Below are positions 47,392 to 60,621 of a stretch of 64,000 bases of DNA, piece after piece. The translations under genes were made by a program, and so were the position numbers. The DNA lies in NCBI GenBank assembly GCA_001600455.1, contig BCKC01000001.1, positions 310,001 through 374,000 of the forward strand, given 5' to 3'. Within the stretch, counting starts at the first letter, position 1. Every line of letters begins with the position of its first letter. Source of the DNA: Endocalyx cinctus. Its lineage: Eukaryota > Ascomycota > Sordariomycetes > Amphisphaeriales > Apiosporaceae. A model generated the notes under the pieces. It did not search any database and was not told the origin of the DNA. It saw only the letters and a list, made by a program, of their open reading frames with translations.

Positions 47392-50300
47392 ATGACATCG
47401 TCAAAACCTACCGACGATGATGACTCGGGTCCTCAAACCCCTCGAAATCATGCTGCCGTCAAGAACGGATCCCCCTATATCTCCGTGACAACAACTCCGA
47501 CCCGGAAAGCTTCGACTCCGGATGGAGATGGCACCCCCAAAACTACTCCGGGCCAGGGTCCATCCCGTCGTCGAGCTAGTATGGTGAAGCCGCAACCCAC
47601 GTTATTGGGTGACTTTTTACTAGGTCGACCATCACCCGCTCGAATCGCGGCGGAACGGCAAGCAGCGAAACAAAGACAGAAGGAACTAGAGCAGGTGAAA
47701 CAGGAGCTACGGCAGGAGATGCGCCAGGCAGCTGTAGAACGAGTTCAGCCTCCGGGAGGTGTGCGCGATCGAGTTAAGAAATGGCAGCAGGCCAATGCCG
47801 CCGCTATGAATAATGCCGACCCTTTTGTTACCCCTAGTGAACCGAGTGAGGTGAACATACAAGTCGACGAAGCAAGCGTAACGGAAGAAGACCGAGTAAG
47901 GATAAAAATGAAGCAGCAGCAGCAGAAGAAGAAGGCGTCGCCGGTTGTCGTTGTAGTCGAGACCACGAGCGCAAGCAGCGGTAGCAAGACTACCGACAAG
48001 GAGAATCAGGATGACCCTGCGTCGAGCAGTCCGCCTAAGAAGCGGGTTGTTAGCGATACGAATTGGGTGAAGAATCAGAAGAAGAAAAGTCCTCCGAGGA
48101 AAAGGTCTCCGAAGCTGAAAGCGGTCAATACTCAAGGCCAGCCAATTCCTAAGGACTTCTTATTGCGCACAGCTGTCAATCCGCCCGTATCCAGAAAAAT
48201 TAAGGATTGGGCAGCCAAGGTTGAGCTACCCGATGAACCCCCGAAGCGTCATAGAATGTCAAAATCAGTTGGAAGTGGTGATGGTATTCGAGTCCGACCA
48301 GTAACAAGTCGAAACGATTCTGCTAGTGGACTGTCCGGGTCAGCAGCGTCTTCCTCGACTCATATAACCGTTGAGACTACGGGAACTCGAAGTGAAAAAT
48401 CGAGAGAAACCAGCGATAGCGATGGTATCAGAGTGAAGCCAATGCAGAGGAAGGCGTACCAGGATGACGGCATAAGAATCAGACCCGGACCGAAATCCCT
48501 CCCGGATGATGGGATAAGAGTAAGACCTGTACGGCAGTCGTCGGGAGATAGAAGTACCGTCAGAGGATCGGCAAGACGATCCTCTAGGATATCGACATCA
48601 CGCGCCACTAGTTCTCGTAGAGAACCATCACCCTCTGATCGGATAGAAGTGATCGAGGACTCCGATTCCGACGAATCGAGAACACCCACAAGGACTCGCA
48701 CACCCAGGCAGGCACGTTCTGACCGGTCTACCAGCCGGCGGATAAAATCAAGATCACCCAAGCCGAGGGCGGCCCCGGCAAAGAGTCATGCGGAGACTAC
48801 CACCACTTTCACTGAGGAGGACATCGAAGATGTTTCCGATAGTGAATCATGGGCCAGCGGCTCCGTAGTGGAGTCGGATATGCCATCCAGCGTACCACAG
48901 AAATCTTTAGCGGATATACCGTTCGGATATTCTGCATTCAGCGAACTCGATCTACCGACTGGTCGTGGGAGAAAACTAGCGGATCGACAGAAAGCTAATA
49001 GACAAAGCAGCTTCAAGGGCGCTACTAACGTATTGAAGAAAGCTTTGAATGAGGGGAAGAAGATATTGACGGAAAGAGAGCCCCCAAAACCAATAGTGGC
49101 GAATCAACCGCCGAATATCGAAAACTGGCTACAGGATACGGTTGACCCGTTTGTTGAGAAGTCCACCGCTGTAGACGTTGAGCCACAGAAGAAACCTGTC
49201 GAAAAAGAGCAGTCGGTTAGGAGTAGATCGAGGCGCTCCGCATCATCCCACCGCAAATCGTCTGAAGTCACTCGGTCATCTGTTACGGAGAAGAGTGATG
49301 ACAGGACGGAAAGTAAAGCCTCTTCAGAAGCCAGAACCGAAAAACCCAGCAAAGAAGAACCTTCTACTCCAACTACACCAACCACCCCAACTGATCCTTC
49401 GGGGGGACTTAAACGGAGTCGTGCTACGAGAGCCGTTTCATCACCTCACTCTAATAGTAATAATAAGAGAGGATTCAAAGATAAGCTGAAGGACGCGTTT
49501 CGAGGCGAATCGATGGGTCATCAAGTTACCCCACCGACGGAATATTCGAGTTACGAAGAACGTATTGATTATGATTATGACAATGACGAGTACATGGATG
49601 AATATCGAGAACGCCGTCGCTCATCGGGATCCAGGAGATCCCCCGTTTATGATGATGAAGACTTATCATCTATGTCAACCGAGTCAATAATAAAACCGCC
49701 AGCTCCAGCGTACGCAAAGCGGAGACCACCTACCAATGGACACCATGAATTATCAACCATTATTTCAGAGGGGGAAACACTTAGTACCGTCGAGTCTGAT
49801 TTAACATCGATGGTTTCCGAGACGACGGCAACACAATCTACATTTACATATTCTACCGGTTCCACGGGGCTCACTAGAAGTAGTGCCGTTTCTCGAAAAT
49901 CAAGTCAAAAATCTGGATTAAAGCGGAGACTCACAAAACATTCAGATTTAGTTTCTGTTTTATCGTTGCCTGATGATACTAAAGCCATCGATAGAAGCAA
50001 GAGCTTGCGTTCAACCCGCAGCGTAAGACGGACCTCAAAACGCCTAGATGAAAGCACAATCGATGGTCTACTACAAGAATTTGCAGACGACGAAGACCTT
50101 TACCAGAGAGAGCTAAAAACCCTTGTTGATGGAGTGATTCCTGTGCTATTAACCCAATTTGTTCATAACACTGATAATTCTTCACATGAATCTTCCCCCT
50201 CGAGCAATAACAAAGACGACACACCTTCCAAGTCTGTCATTAGTATGGGCATAGCACTTGAAAAGCTAAAGAGTTATCACCGCCGCTGTCCCTTATCTAA

Positions 50301-53107
50301 TGTTCACAATCTACCGCAGTGGCTCGAAACCGCAGTTCCCCTCTATCAAAATTACCTGGACGTTTGGCGTTTAGGCTTCCAGGGACTCATTGTCAACCTT
50401 GCTCCAGCATCACCAGACGACGAAGATTCTCTTATCAACGCAATGCCTCGCAACGAGGACGGAGATGTCCTCAACGATGATGGAGAGCGTATCGACGTGG
50501 CACATCTCCTAAAGATTCCCCTTGTCCGGATCAAATGGATCGTCAAATTCATCAAGGTACGTGTCTTATCAACCTTTTAAAAATTGTCTTAAATACAAGC
50601 TGACTAAATTTGATGTCTAGGGTTATCGTGATGCTACCGGTACTCACAATTTCGGTACCCTCGCAGCCGAATGGCAAGCACTTCAAGAAAAAGCGAGATT
50701 ACGATTCAAACAAGAGAGCGCCAGAGTCATTGATAATGATGCGATCAATACAGACACCAGCCGAGTGCGAGATTTAAGAACCTTTGAAGCATTGCACCGA
50801 GTTAGAATCGATCGATACCGTCAAGTTTTTGCAAAGGATATCTTCACTCTAGACCTAAGACACTCCAACGGACAACGAATTGGATGCCAAGTAGAACTTA
50901 TTTCCCGAGATAACCCTCTATTCAAATCTGATCCCGGAGATCTTCTTATTAGGGAAACAGGTAGCGAAGGCCAGTGTTGGTTATTATTTGCTCCTATTAC
51001 CGGAAAACAGTACTCAGCCCGGCCTGGAGACAATAAAAATCAAATGGTAGTCATGGTCCGAGGCTACAAGGATGAGTGGTACGAGCTCTTCACCTTGACT
51101 TCAGACGATGAAGAGCAAATCCTGGACTGGATTGAAATCCTCGGTAGCACTCCTGTCCCCCCAGCTATTACGGAGGTGACATCATCAAGCGCCCAGTCCC
51201 TTATCCTGTCTCCAAGATCCGCAGCAAGAGAAATTCCTCTAGGCGAGAAGACGATGCGCGATGATAGTATGGACACACGACCAAAAACCCCGGCACGATA
51301 TCATCAACGACAAGGCAGCAACACATCGACGCCGTCCCCTAATAGAACCCCCACCCAGGACTCTTACGTCAAAATTCAGCATTCTCCATCAAGTCCTACG
51401 CCAAAGGTTCGTGATGACTATCGTAGCAGACCACTGCGGGAAGACATGCGACCAGAACCACGTTCATTTAAACAATCACCTCCCAATACTACCTCTAATC
51501 GCCGTGCGGATGGCGCACCACCTCCTCCTGTTCATCGAACCTTCACACCTCCAAAGTCGCAGTTCCTAGCACCGCCTGTCGAAAAGCCAGGCATCAAGCG
51601 ACGCATGTCCTCACCTCTCAAACACGAATATCATCCATCTGATGTTTCATCCGAAAGTTCTTTCACGGATTCAGAATCATCGTTCGACGAAGGATCTGTT
51701 ACTGGCGATTCTTCCGAAGACGAATTAGAAGCAGCGGACATACTCGAGACCACACCGGCTATCAGCATCAGGAAAGAAGCGAACCTACATGCCGAATCAG
51801 TTATCTCCGAAGGTGACGCTAGCCTCACGCCTTCGGCTTCGGCTTCTTATGCTGGGATCCCGGGTGCTCTGCCCTCTGTTCTTAGCAAACAGCCAGAATA
51901 TGTTTTCAAATCAACTGCTAAGATTTCCTACTGGGATGAGCATAGTGGTTGCTGGAAGGACCTTTGGCCGGACAGCTGTACTACGGTGACCACTCCTGGT
52001 CTGATCGAGATTTTCCCGTTACAGCGCGTCGAAAGTTCAGCAGACGGACCCTCGCAAGAAGATCGGCCTCTTATGGCTTTAGATCTAACCCCTCTCATTT
52101 GTATGAGACACAGTAACGCGCTAGATATCGAGATCAAGTCGCCTATCCTTAAATACTCCCGACTCTACTCTAAGGTTAGCAAGTTTGGAAATACTTACTT
52201 CCGCCTCCGAGCGCCAACATTTAAAGAGTGCGGAGAGTTGTACACGGCCATCCACACAGCCCGACTAGACAACGCAAAATATAAGGCACTCGAGGAGGAG
52301 ACGCGCGTGCGGGCGTTTGGTCAGAACCAGAACCAGATAGTGGAAACGGAAGGCGACGGAGGCAGCCGTCGCAGCTGGTTCGGACGCAAGAACAGCTACC
52401 GTGCGTCGGCGCGGGCACCATCGCAATCGGCCGGCAGCACTTCGCCGTCGACCATGTCGGCCTCGACGTTCCTTAAGAAGTTAATGGGCGGCGGCGTGGG
52501 CCAGTCGTTCAATATCGCCATGTCGTCGGTGGATCGGCAAAACTCGCAGTTCAACAGCCGAGAGACGTCGCTGTACACGTCGTCCTCGTCGTCCGGAGCG
52601 CCCCGTTCCCCGTCGGTCAGCGCGGCTAACAGCGCACGGAACAATAACCAGGTCAGCCTCACGACCAACAACCTCAAGATCCGGCTTCACCTGCTCGTCT
52701 CTAGTAGTAAGTGGGAGGACCACGGAGACTGCTGGCTCGAGGTTACGAGACCGGACCAGGGCACGCGACAGAACCTCCGCAAGTACCAGGGGATGGAGAA
52801 GCGTATCATCGTCACGAAGATTCCCAGCAGGAAGGAGAGGAAGGCGGCCGAGTCGGAGGGCAAAGAACCCACGCCCAGGGTGATACTCGACGTCGTCCTC
52901 GGATCGGCGTGCTTCTCCTGGCTGGGATGCAGAGGTATCCTCCTCAACGTCTGGGAGGAGGTCAAGGACGAGAACGGCGAGGTCGGCGCCGTGCCCAAAG
53001 GCGGCGGCAGCGGCGGGAACGTGAACAAGTGGTGCTTCCAGTGCAAGACACGGACGGAAGCCACTTGGATTTACGGCCTGGTTACGCAGGAGGTCGTGAT
53101 CGGTTAA
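47392..53107 (+). CDS. Large disordered protein with DH/PH-like segments (possible RhoGEF-type scaffold)
   Basis: A 1883-residue protein of uncertain role. Two exons, 47392-50556 and 50621-53107, with a 64-bp phase-0 intron. Residues 1-890 are mostly disordered, rich in Ser, Pro and Arg, with a charged helix near 80-115 (AAERQAAKQRQKELEQVK) and four copies of a DGIR[VI][RK]P motif between about 295 and 383. From about 895 there is a helical region: YQRELKTLVDGVIPVLLTQF, LYQNYLDVWRLGFQGLIVNL, then LVRIKWIVKFIK at the splice. It resembles a Dbl-homology (DH) core. A PH-like segment (LISRDNPLFKSDPGDLLIRE to EEQILDWIEIL, about 1140-1240) and a second near 1480-1620 follow, and a conserved-looking tail (LKIRLHLLVSSSKWEDHGD) lies near 1740. 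The DH/PH reading is inference from the helix pattern. The ATG at 47392 opens the frame. Confidence 0.75.
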
Positions 53108-55359
53108 GATAACGATCCTCGTCTTTCTTTTTTCTCTTTTTCTATCTCTATTTCTTTTCTACTTTTTTTTTTTCATTTTTCATTTTCGACAGAGGAAGCA
53201 CAGGCGCGAAGAAATACCCCCTTTTCACTTTTACTTTTCTTTTTTCTTTGTTTTATTTCCTTTACAATCTTTCTTTTGCATGGCAATGGCAATGACATAG
53301 CATGGCAAATGGTGCCGTTTCTTTTTTCTCCTTTTCTTTCTCCTTTTTTTTTTTCTTTTCTTTTTTTTTACTAGAACGGGGGGTGGAAGGCGGAAAGGGG
53401 GGAGAGGGGGATACGAAAGATATACATTGTCACGAAAACGATAAACATAATTATACTTGCATTTGCGGCGGAGCTTTGGTGCCATGGTTGTCGTTTGGTT
53501 TGGTTTGGTTGGCCGGTTTGGCATGGGGGTTGGGGGGAGGTGTTCTTTTTTTTTTTCTTGTCGTTTCTTGTATTTTTTTTTTGGAAATTTAACGGTGGCT
53601 TCTTTTTTTTTTTAAGATAAACCAGACCGTTTTTTGTTCAAAAAGATATATAAAACAGATACACTTGTATGACTATACAAATCTTTCTTTTCTTTTCTCT
53701 TACGTTGTTTTTATAAAGAACACTTCCTTCGAGGAAAATAAATACATCAAAAATGAAACAAAATCAAGTAAACAACTGGATTCTTATTGTCTGTGATGCC
53801 TGTTTCTCGCTGTTGACTCTGTATACGTTGCTGCTGAGAGAGAAAGGGAGGTTGAGGTTATTCTTCAGGTCAAGATTATTTTATTCTACGGTTTTATTTC
53901 TGTCTTTACTATTATATCCGTCCAGTTTAGTTGTAGTTTAACGATGAATAGCAAGAGAAGGAAAATACAAGAGCAAATTTGCTCACTATACGCAAGTATA
54001 AGTAACTATAATATAAATAGATCATCTTAATATCATATCATATTATTATACCCTCTCCTCCCTTCTATCCCCTCCCGTAACAAAATCCATACCTAACCTA
54101 ATCAAACAGTACACGGCCCGTCCGTCCGTTTCCACGCACAGAACCCATCCACCACCGCCTTATTCTTTCTTACGTACGCAAAATTTTTGGACGATCATAC
54201 ACATCCGCGCGAAGATCAATCAAAAGACGGTAGAGACGAAGGGGGAAGAAGATAATTAATAGGTTACCTCTCGGAATTTAGTTTGACTTGACTTTTCGTA
54301 GTTATGCATGTAAATCTTTTTTTTTTTCTTTCTATTTGGTTCAAGTTTGATAATCTGTCTATCTGTCATGTTCACAATTCACGCAAGAGGGAAAAAAAAA
54401 AAGAAGTATGCAGTTTTTTTTTTATTTCATTTTATTTTATTATTTATCAAAAAATATAGAATTTATAAATAAAAAATGACATAGTAGAAAAGTAATAATA
54501 ATAACTCCTAAAAATATAAAAAAAAGTTGAGGATATATAAAAAGAAATAAAGTTCTTGTGAGGGTATCGAATCACTCAACAATATAAATAATAAAAATAA
54601 TAATAAATATCTTCTCTCCAATAATCATCTTCCGCTAAACAGATAAAAAAAAAAAAAAAAAAATACATGGGTATATTAGAAGTTTCCCCTTCTTCTCGTT
54701 TTCCTCATCTTTATTGAGTAAAGTTCCATTGTATCCCTATTAGATAAGTAAATTGTTCTTTATGTCGGTAAGTTAATAGAACGATCTTGTTCTTATAATC
54801 GTATCTTTGAATGAATCAGATCCGAGATCTCAGCTGCGGTGGTGGATGTGATGGTTGGTGAAATGGCAAGCAAAGGGACCAGGCTTGGTTCTTTCGCCTG
54901 TTTCCCTCTGAAGAGAGCAGAAGACAAGAGACGCGATCTAAAGAGCAGTAGATAGGAAGAGAAGAGTTGACTTATATTAAATCTTCAAGAATCGAAAAGT
55001 AGATAGAAAAGTAAAAGTAAAAATCTAAGCTAAAACACAAGGTAAATACGGCGAGCTAACTAACCGCAAACCCCGGCTCGCTTACAATTTTCTTTTTACT
55101 TCTACCCTCTCATCTTGAATCTCTTCTCTCCTGGTTTTTTCCCGCTCTTTATTTCTTTCTTGGCGCCTTTTGCGTCTTCCCTCCTCTTCTCCTCGTCCCT
55201 TTCACCACCTGATTATCATGCAAGCCGGGGTTTGAAAAAAGTAAAGTAAATCTCGACATGCATCTAGAATATTATATAAATAAGGAACAAATATAGTAAA
55301 AGTTTGCGCGGGCTTCGCCGTGGGTTTTTTCATATATAATAAGCTTCGGCTTTCGTAAT
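53108..55359. other. Intergenic region between two converging genes
   Basis: 2.25 kb, extremely AT-rich, with many pyrimidine runs after the large gene (53108-53400), poly-T and poly-A stretches and a long AT-biased tract at 54410-54660. Both ends should be 3' UTRs. No gene recognised. Confidence 0.5.
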
Positions 55360-56407
55360 TTAGCTGAGCTGCATGACCATGGGACCTGCGACGATGATGT
55401 CATCGGAGATCTTGCCGGTGGCCGGGTTCGCGCTCGTGAGGGTGGTGTAGACGATACCCGCGAGGTTGGGGGGCGTGGCGCAGGTGCCGGTGGCAGGGTC
55501 GAACGCGGTGAAAGCGGTACCTCCGGGAGCGGCAGAGTTAGTGAAACCGCAGAAGGTAGCACCGGTGGCCGCGTCGGAAGCAAGGGTGAGGGGAGTGCCG
55601 GCAGCGAGGTTCATAACACCGGCAACGGGGGTCGGGCTGGTCATGGACAAGGTAGGGAAAGCCGTGAGGATCAGGTTGGAGCCCTCGGGGCAGGAAGCGA
55701 TGAAAGGAGCCGCGAGGGAGAAGACGGCCTTGGGACCCAGCGGGGTGTCGAAAGGCGAAGGGGAAGCGGCGACGCCGGAAACGACCCGGATGAAGGACTG
55801 GTGGCGGGCCTCGATGGTCAAGATGGAACCGGCGCTGCTGAGGATCGAAGGGTCAGATAGCAGAGGGGCGGCGCCCAAGTATGCCGAGACACCAACGTTC
55901 TCCAAAATGGCAGCGGTCGCCACCATGGTCGCGGCGTCGGCGAAGTCGAAGTTGTACTGGCACGGCTGCACCGGCTTGATACCGGCCTGGGCGAGGGCAC
56001 CTTGCAGGAACTCGACGTGGGAAGACTCGCTGGCACCGATGCCTTTCAAGTCGGCGAGCTGAACGGCGTTCAGGCCGAGGGCGGAAAACTTGTCATCGCT
56101 GAGGGCGGCAAAACCTTGCTGGTAGAAAGTAGCCTCGAGCCATTCCAAGGTCAGAGCGCTAGAAAGAAATGTTAACGACTGAAACTCGACCGGCTGCCGT
56201 CTCTCCATCCATCCGATGGCGTCTTTTTACTCACAATTGTAGAATATCGGTGTCTGCTAATCCGGCGGCGGCAGCGGCGGCGTTCTGTCTCTTGGCGACT
56301 TCGTAGATATGCGTTTGTCTCGTGTTTAATCTGGGGTGACCCGGCAGAGCGGACACGGCGGCCACCAATCCAGCAACAACACCAACGGTCTTCATAATGG
56401 AAGGCAT
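55360..56407 (-). CDS. Secreted ferritin-like protein (Rds1 type)
   Basis: Ferritin-like domain protein related to fungal Rds1/stress-response proteins, probably secreted; function unclear. Two exons, 56407-56235 and 56158-55360, with a 76-bp intron; 323 residues. The N-terminus MPSIMKTVGVVAGLVAAVSA is a signal peptide. Joining the exons gives ILQFALTLEWLEATFYQQGF, the family's first helix. Two ExxH motifs (ESSH in GASESSHVEFL and EARH in TIEARHQSF), with the Glu of EWLEATFY, look like a ferritin-type di-metal centre. The C-terminal 120 residues are Ala/Thr/Pro-rich and low in charge. The start ATG has a second ATG four codons on. Rds1 relatives respond to glucose, nitrogen and stress in fission yeast; regulation here cannot be read from the sequence. 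Confidence 0.9.
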
Positions 56408-59400
56408 TTTGTTTCTTCTTTTTTGTCGTTTAATTAGAAAATGTGGTAAAAATTTTTCTGTTTTCCTTTTTTGTTTCCTTCGAGCCTCTTATATATCTCC
56501 CTGAGATGATTTAAGTGATCGAATCAATAGCGACAGCTAAGTTGAAAATTATAAAGAGCGTTTAAAAATTAAAATGAAAGCAAGACCAGTCTTGGCTGTT
56601 GTATATTCAAAAGATCCCGAGGGATGTAAATTAGAAGAATGTTAAAAATATAAAGTGGCTTTATAAGGAAAGTAAATAAGCCGATGATCCCGTTTGGAAG
56701 CAGGCCAGCGCTTTTAATTCGGAGTTGGACACGAAGTTGAACGGAATGGGATGAGAATCAAAAAGGGAGAGAAAAAAACGTCTCGAAGGGTGGGAAACGG
56801 CGGCTCATAATAAACTCACTCGACTTCGTGATGAGCACATGGCATTTTGGGAGGTGGATGGCGGATAGGTGTGGATAGTGGGTCATCGGATAGAAAGTTG
56901 GCCGGCCATGGGTAAAGTCGATCCTGAGCATCGATCCTTTCATGAAGTTAGGTTTACCCTTTACCCCTTGATTAATAGAGATAGCGTAGTATAGAAGTCT
57001 TTTTTTGATTGCTTCCTTTTTCCTTTTCGTCACAAGTTCTTCGTTTCCTAGAAACTTCCGTATCCGAGAACTTTCAGGGGCGACAGGGGTGACGGTCCAA
57101 GTCCAGTTTCCAAGGTAGTTGGGTAGTAGAAAGCAAGATCAATACCAAGCGTTTGGGTAGAATAATGATACAACGGTCAAGTATATCCTTGATAATTCTT
57201 TTTAGTATGGAGAAGGTCACGGATGGTATAGAAACGAAACGGAAGTCTAGATTAAGCTTTAATCGGGCCAATGAAGTACTAGAACCGAATAAAGAAGATT
57301 AGTATGAAGTTGGGATGAAGATTAATGACAAGGTGAGTGGTAGGGATCAAGATTCAAGAGAAGATAAGATCAATCACGGTTGCTCGGCAGGGGGTTTAAG
57401 GATGCCGGGATAATACGCTTGGGAAGAAAAAGGCGATGTTTAGGAGTTTCTTCAGTGACTAGGGTTAAGCGGAGACGGGGGTTTTGAGGGGTTAATCAGC
57501 GTCGGATACCGTTTCAGCCCCTCGATGAGGCACCGGCCCAAGGCAAAAAAAACATGATGCTTGGAAAACACGGACTGAGGCGTAACCGAATCTTTTGAAA
57601 CCAAAGGTAGACTATGCCGATTTTAGTCCCTGCGTATCCGTGGATATGTATATGTATAAGCTCGTCCTTCCCCATATCACATCACACCTTATTCTATTAC
57701 CCGTGGAGATTAGACGAGTACCTAGGTTAAGGTAAACATCGCAGGCTATACGCTATGATCCGTGGACGAGACCTCACCAGAATACTTCTTCGCTTGATAA
57801 TGTAATGACCAGTGAATAATATTATTGATGTATTGATAGAATAATATTGACTGAATAGGTTATATATACTAGGTAGGTTATATGTCTTGGAATTAAACAA
57901 ATCCACTACGAGAAAGTAAAATAAAATAAAATAAATTTCGGTCTTGTATTCCGAAATCTGCTAAGTATTTTCTTGGTGGTCAATGCTCCTTTTTTACTAA
58001 TATTACATATATCCCACGGGCCATGGCACACGGATCCCCTAAAACGAAGGGGACCAAAAAAGATGTCATACGCCAAGAAACGCCTCCGTTCAGCACGAAC
58101 CTTCATCTCCTGCAGTCTAAAAGACTCGGCAAATCGGATCCGATATCTAACACGCATCTAAGATCTAACCTGATTCCAATCATCCAGATTCAGATGGAGG
58201 TTTGTGGGTAAAGCAATCTTCTTCCCTTTTCACGTACTATTCTCTAAGTATCGTCACCAAAAGTACGCAAAGAAAACGACAAAAAGGACTTACGCTACCT
58301 ACATGGTATACATATATACAATACAATCTATACTCTAATGTATCCCTCCCGGTGTTGTTCAGGTCCTTGGAAAAGTTCCCACTGTTTAGGGGTTGAAGCT
58401 TTACTTCGGTGCAAGTAATATCTGCCCCGATGTCACCATCCATATTCCCTTTCATCTGATTAGTTGTAAGATGCGACGGGCTTACCTGTCTCTACGTACA
58501 CTGTAGTATATATGTATATATGTATACACTACGCTATCTTTTTTGCTTGGGCCGCATGCATTCCACTCGCCGTACGCAGATGCAAGACGCAGATGCAGAC
58601 GCAGATTCGCTTACATACGTGATGTACGGTAACCTAGTGTAGTGTAGCATGTAGTATGTAGTATATGTATGCATTACCACGTAAATATGATCAACGCCCT
58701 ATTAGAAAAAAAAAATAGTTCGTGATTACAAGGGAAAAAAAAAAGAAAAGAAAAGCAATCCCGTGGATAAGCCAAGCTCCGAACACCCTAAAACAAAACA
58801 TGAAAGAAATTGGCGGAGTCTCGCAGCACGGCAAACTACCTGTCACCTCTCAACGGGAACTTCTCGGTATATGAAGGCTAAAACTTAACGAACCACATAA
58901 TAATCAATCATTTTTTGATTCACCTTTTTTTTTTTTTTTACTTCTCCTTTACACGGAACGAAAGGAGATAGATGGATATACTATGGTCCGAAATTTCATA
59001 CAGGTTAAACCTATCATATAAGTGAGTATGCAGAAGAATATAACAACAGCAAACTTACTACTGTGTATGTACTCCGTAATCAGATCAAGATAAGAAAAAA
59101 ATGATCTCCCTTCCCCTTACAATAAACCCTACTTATACTACCTTCACTACCATACGGCGTAGTATAGTCAGTCTACCCTACCCTGCCACGATTTCCCCCT
59201 TCTCTTCTAACCGGAATCCCCATCGAACTTGATGACGCGATCTCCTTCTTTTCTAATCCCGTTGTTTGAGCCATTCTTTTCTTTTCTTTTCTTCTTCTTC
59301 CCTTGCGGCAGAAAATCCCCCCAATATGATCTGCGAGTGCATGAAATTCGGTTATCTTTTCCGTTGCATAAAAAAAAAAAAAAAAAGAAAAGAAAGAAAA

Positions 59401-60621
59401 AACTAAGAACTTTTCCTTTTTTTTCTTTGGTATTAGTTATACTACTTGTAGATGGATGATCTTGCTGATCCAAGTTTATCTTTTCTTTGGTACTCCCTCC
59501 CCGAATGCTGAAAGGCCCTTGCGGGTTTTTGACTTTTCTTACTTGCTCTTACACACTCCACTCGGACATACCTAGGTTGATATATACACACAACAGAGGG
59601 TTAGTACATATGCATGCTTGTGTGTGCATATTAAGGAATCATAGATACACTGATGCGAACCAACAAACCTAACATGATATATATGACCCATACTCAATAT
59701 CCTCTCCTTCTCCCTCTTCTCCTTCCTCCCCTCCTTCCTCCATCACCGTCTTCATCTTCCTTCCTCGCAGATCACTTCTTCTCGGTAAGTCTTTTTACCA
59801 CGTCTCTTCCATGGTGATCACCCGCGAATCGAAATCGGAATCCCTTATATCCTCCTTCCCTCCCCCCCTTGTTTAAATCCGTGCGTGCTTATCTTATTTA
59901 GCCTTTTATTATTTTCAACTTACCTTACTCCCATACTCCCATCCTCTTCATTCCCACGTGCTCGGAGTCAAGAAAGGACATGGACACATTGACTGCCCTT
60001 TCTCTCTCGTAATCATGGTCCTAAACTTCATCTGACGCGCGGCTCTGCGTATCTTCCATCTCCCATCTCGTGGCCTCGTGGGTCTACATATGTGTATGTA
60101 GTACGGCACCGGATGGGGAGGCTATCATACCGTGGCTATTTATGTTAGCACACGACGATCTAAGTAAGGTGACACATCACGTAAGTTATCCGCATAATGT
60201 CCGGGAGAATATCATCAGAGTCATCGTCTTGCCATAGCAGTCATAATGTTCACGCACACCAAATTCGGATACCTGTAGATTCGCAAGCACATCATAGTGT
60301 AGGTTTTTTCTTCTCGCTTTCCTCTCTCTCTCTCTCTTCTACTATGTGCTTCTCAGCTTTTCCCACTCCACCCTCTCCCAAGCTAATTCGTTGTATCTAC
60401 AACTTAATACTATTTTGCAGCATATAAAGATGATACATTTTGAGGCGTGGGCTGAGAAACATTTATCTAACAATTTCTACCTAAAATTCTTTTTTTTTGG
60501 GGGGGGTTTCCTGTGTCCACTTCACACAATTATGAATTCTATCGCCCAGATATTATAGTACTCCACCGATTTTCCAGCAACCACCTCTTGGGGTGATAAG
60601 CCATCTTCCATCATACACTAT
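56408..60621. other. 4.2-kb intergenic region, no convincing gene
   Basis: Between the 5' end of the ferritin-like gene and the 3' end of SSD1. AT-rich with short repeats. Around 59697-59770 lies a strong CT-rich tract ending near a GTAAGT, which resembles a fungal promoter or 5' UTR for an unrecognised plus-strand transcript. A plus-strand frame at 60197-60298 with a possible splice to 60421 gives no recognisable protein and is not called. Confidence 0.5.

Noticed and set aside
57906..58211. Overlapping 60-80 codon frames on both strands
   Set aside because: No domain, and equal openness on several frames indicates chance.
60197..60470. Possible two-exon small gene on the plus strand, splicing near 60298 to 60421
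   Set aside because: Peptide is Ser/His-rich then runs into poly-T and poly-G; donor and acceptor are weak.
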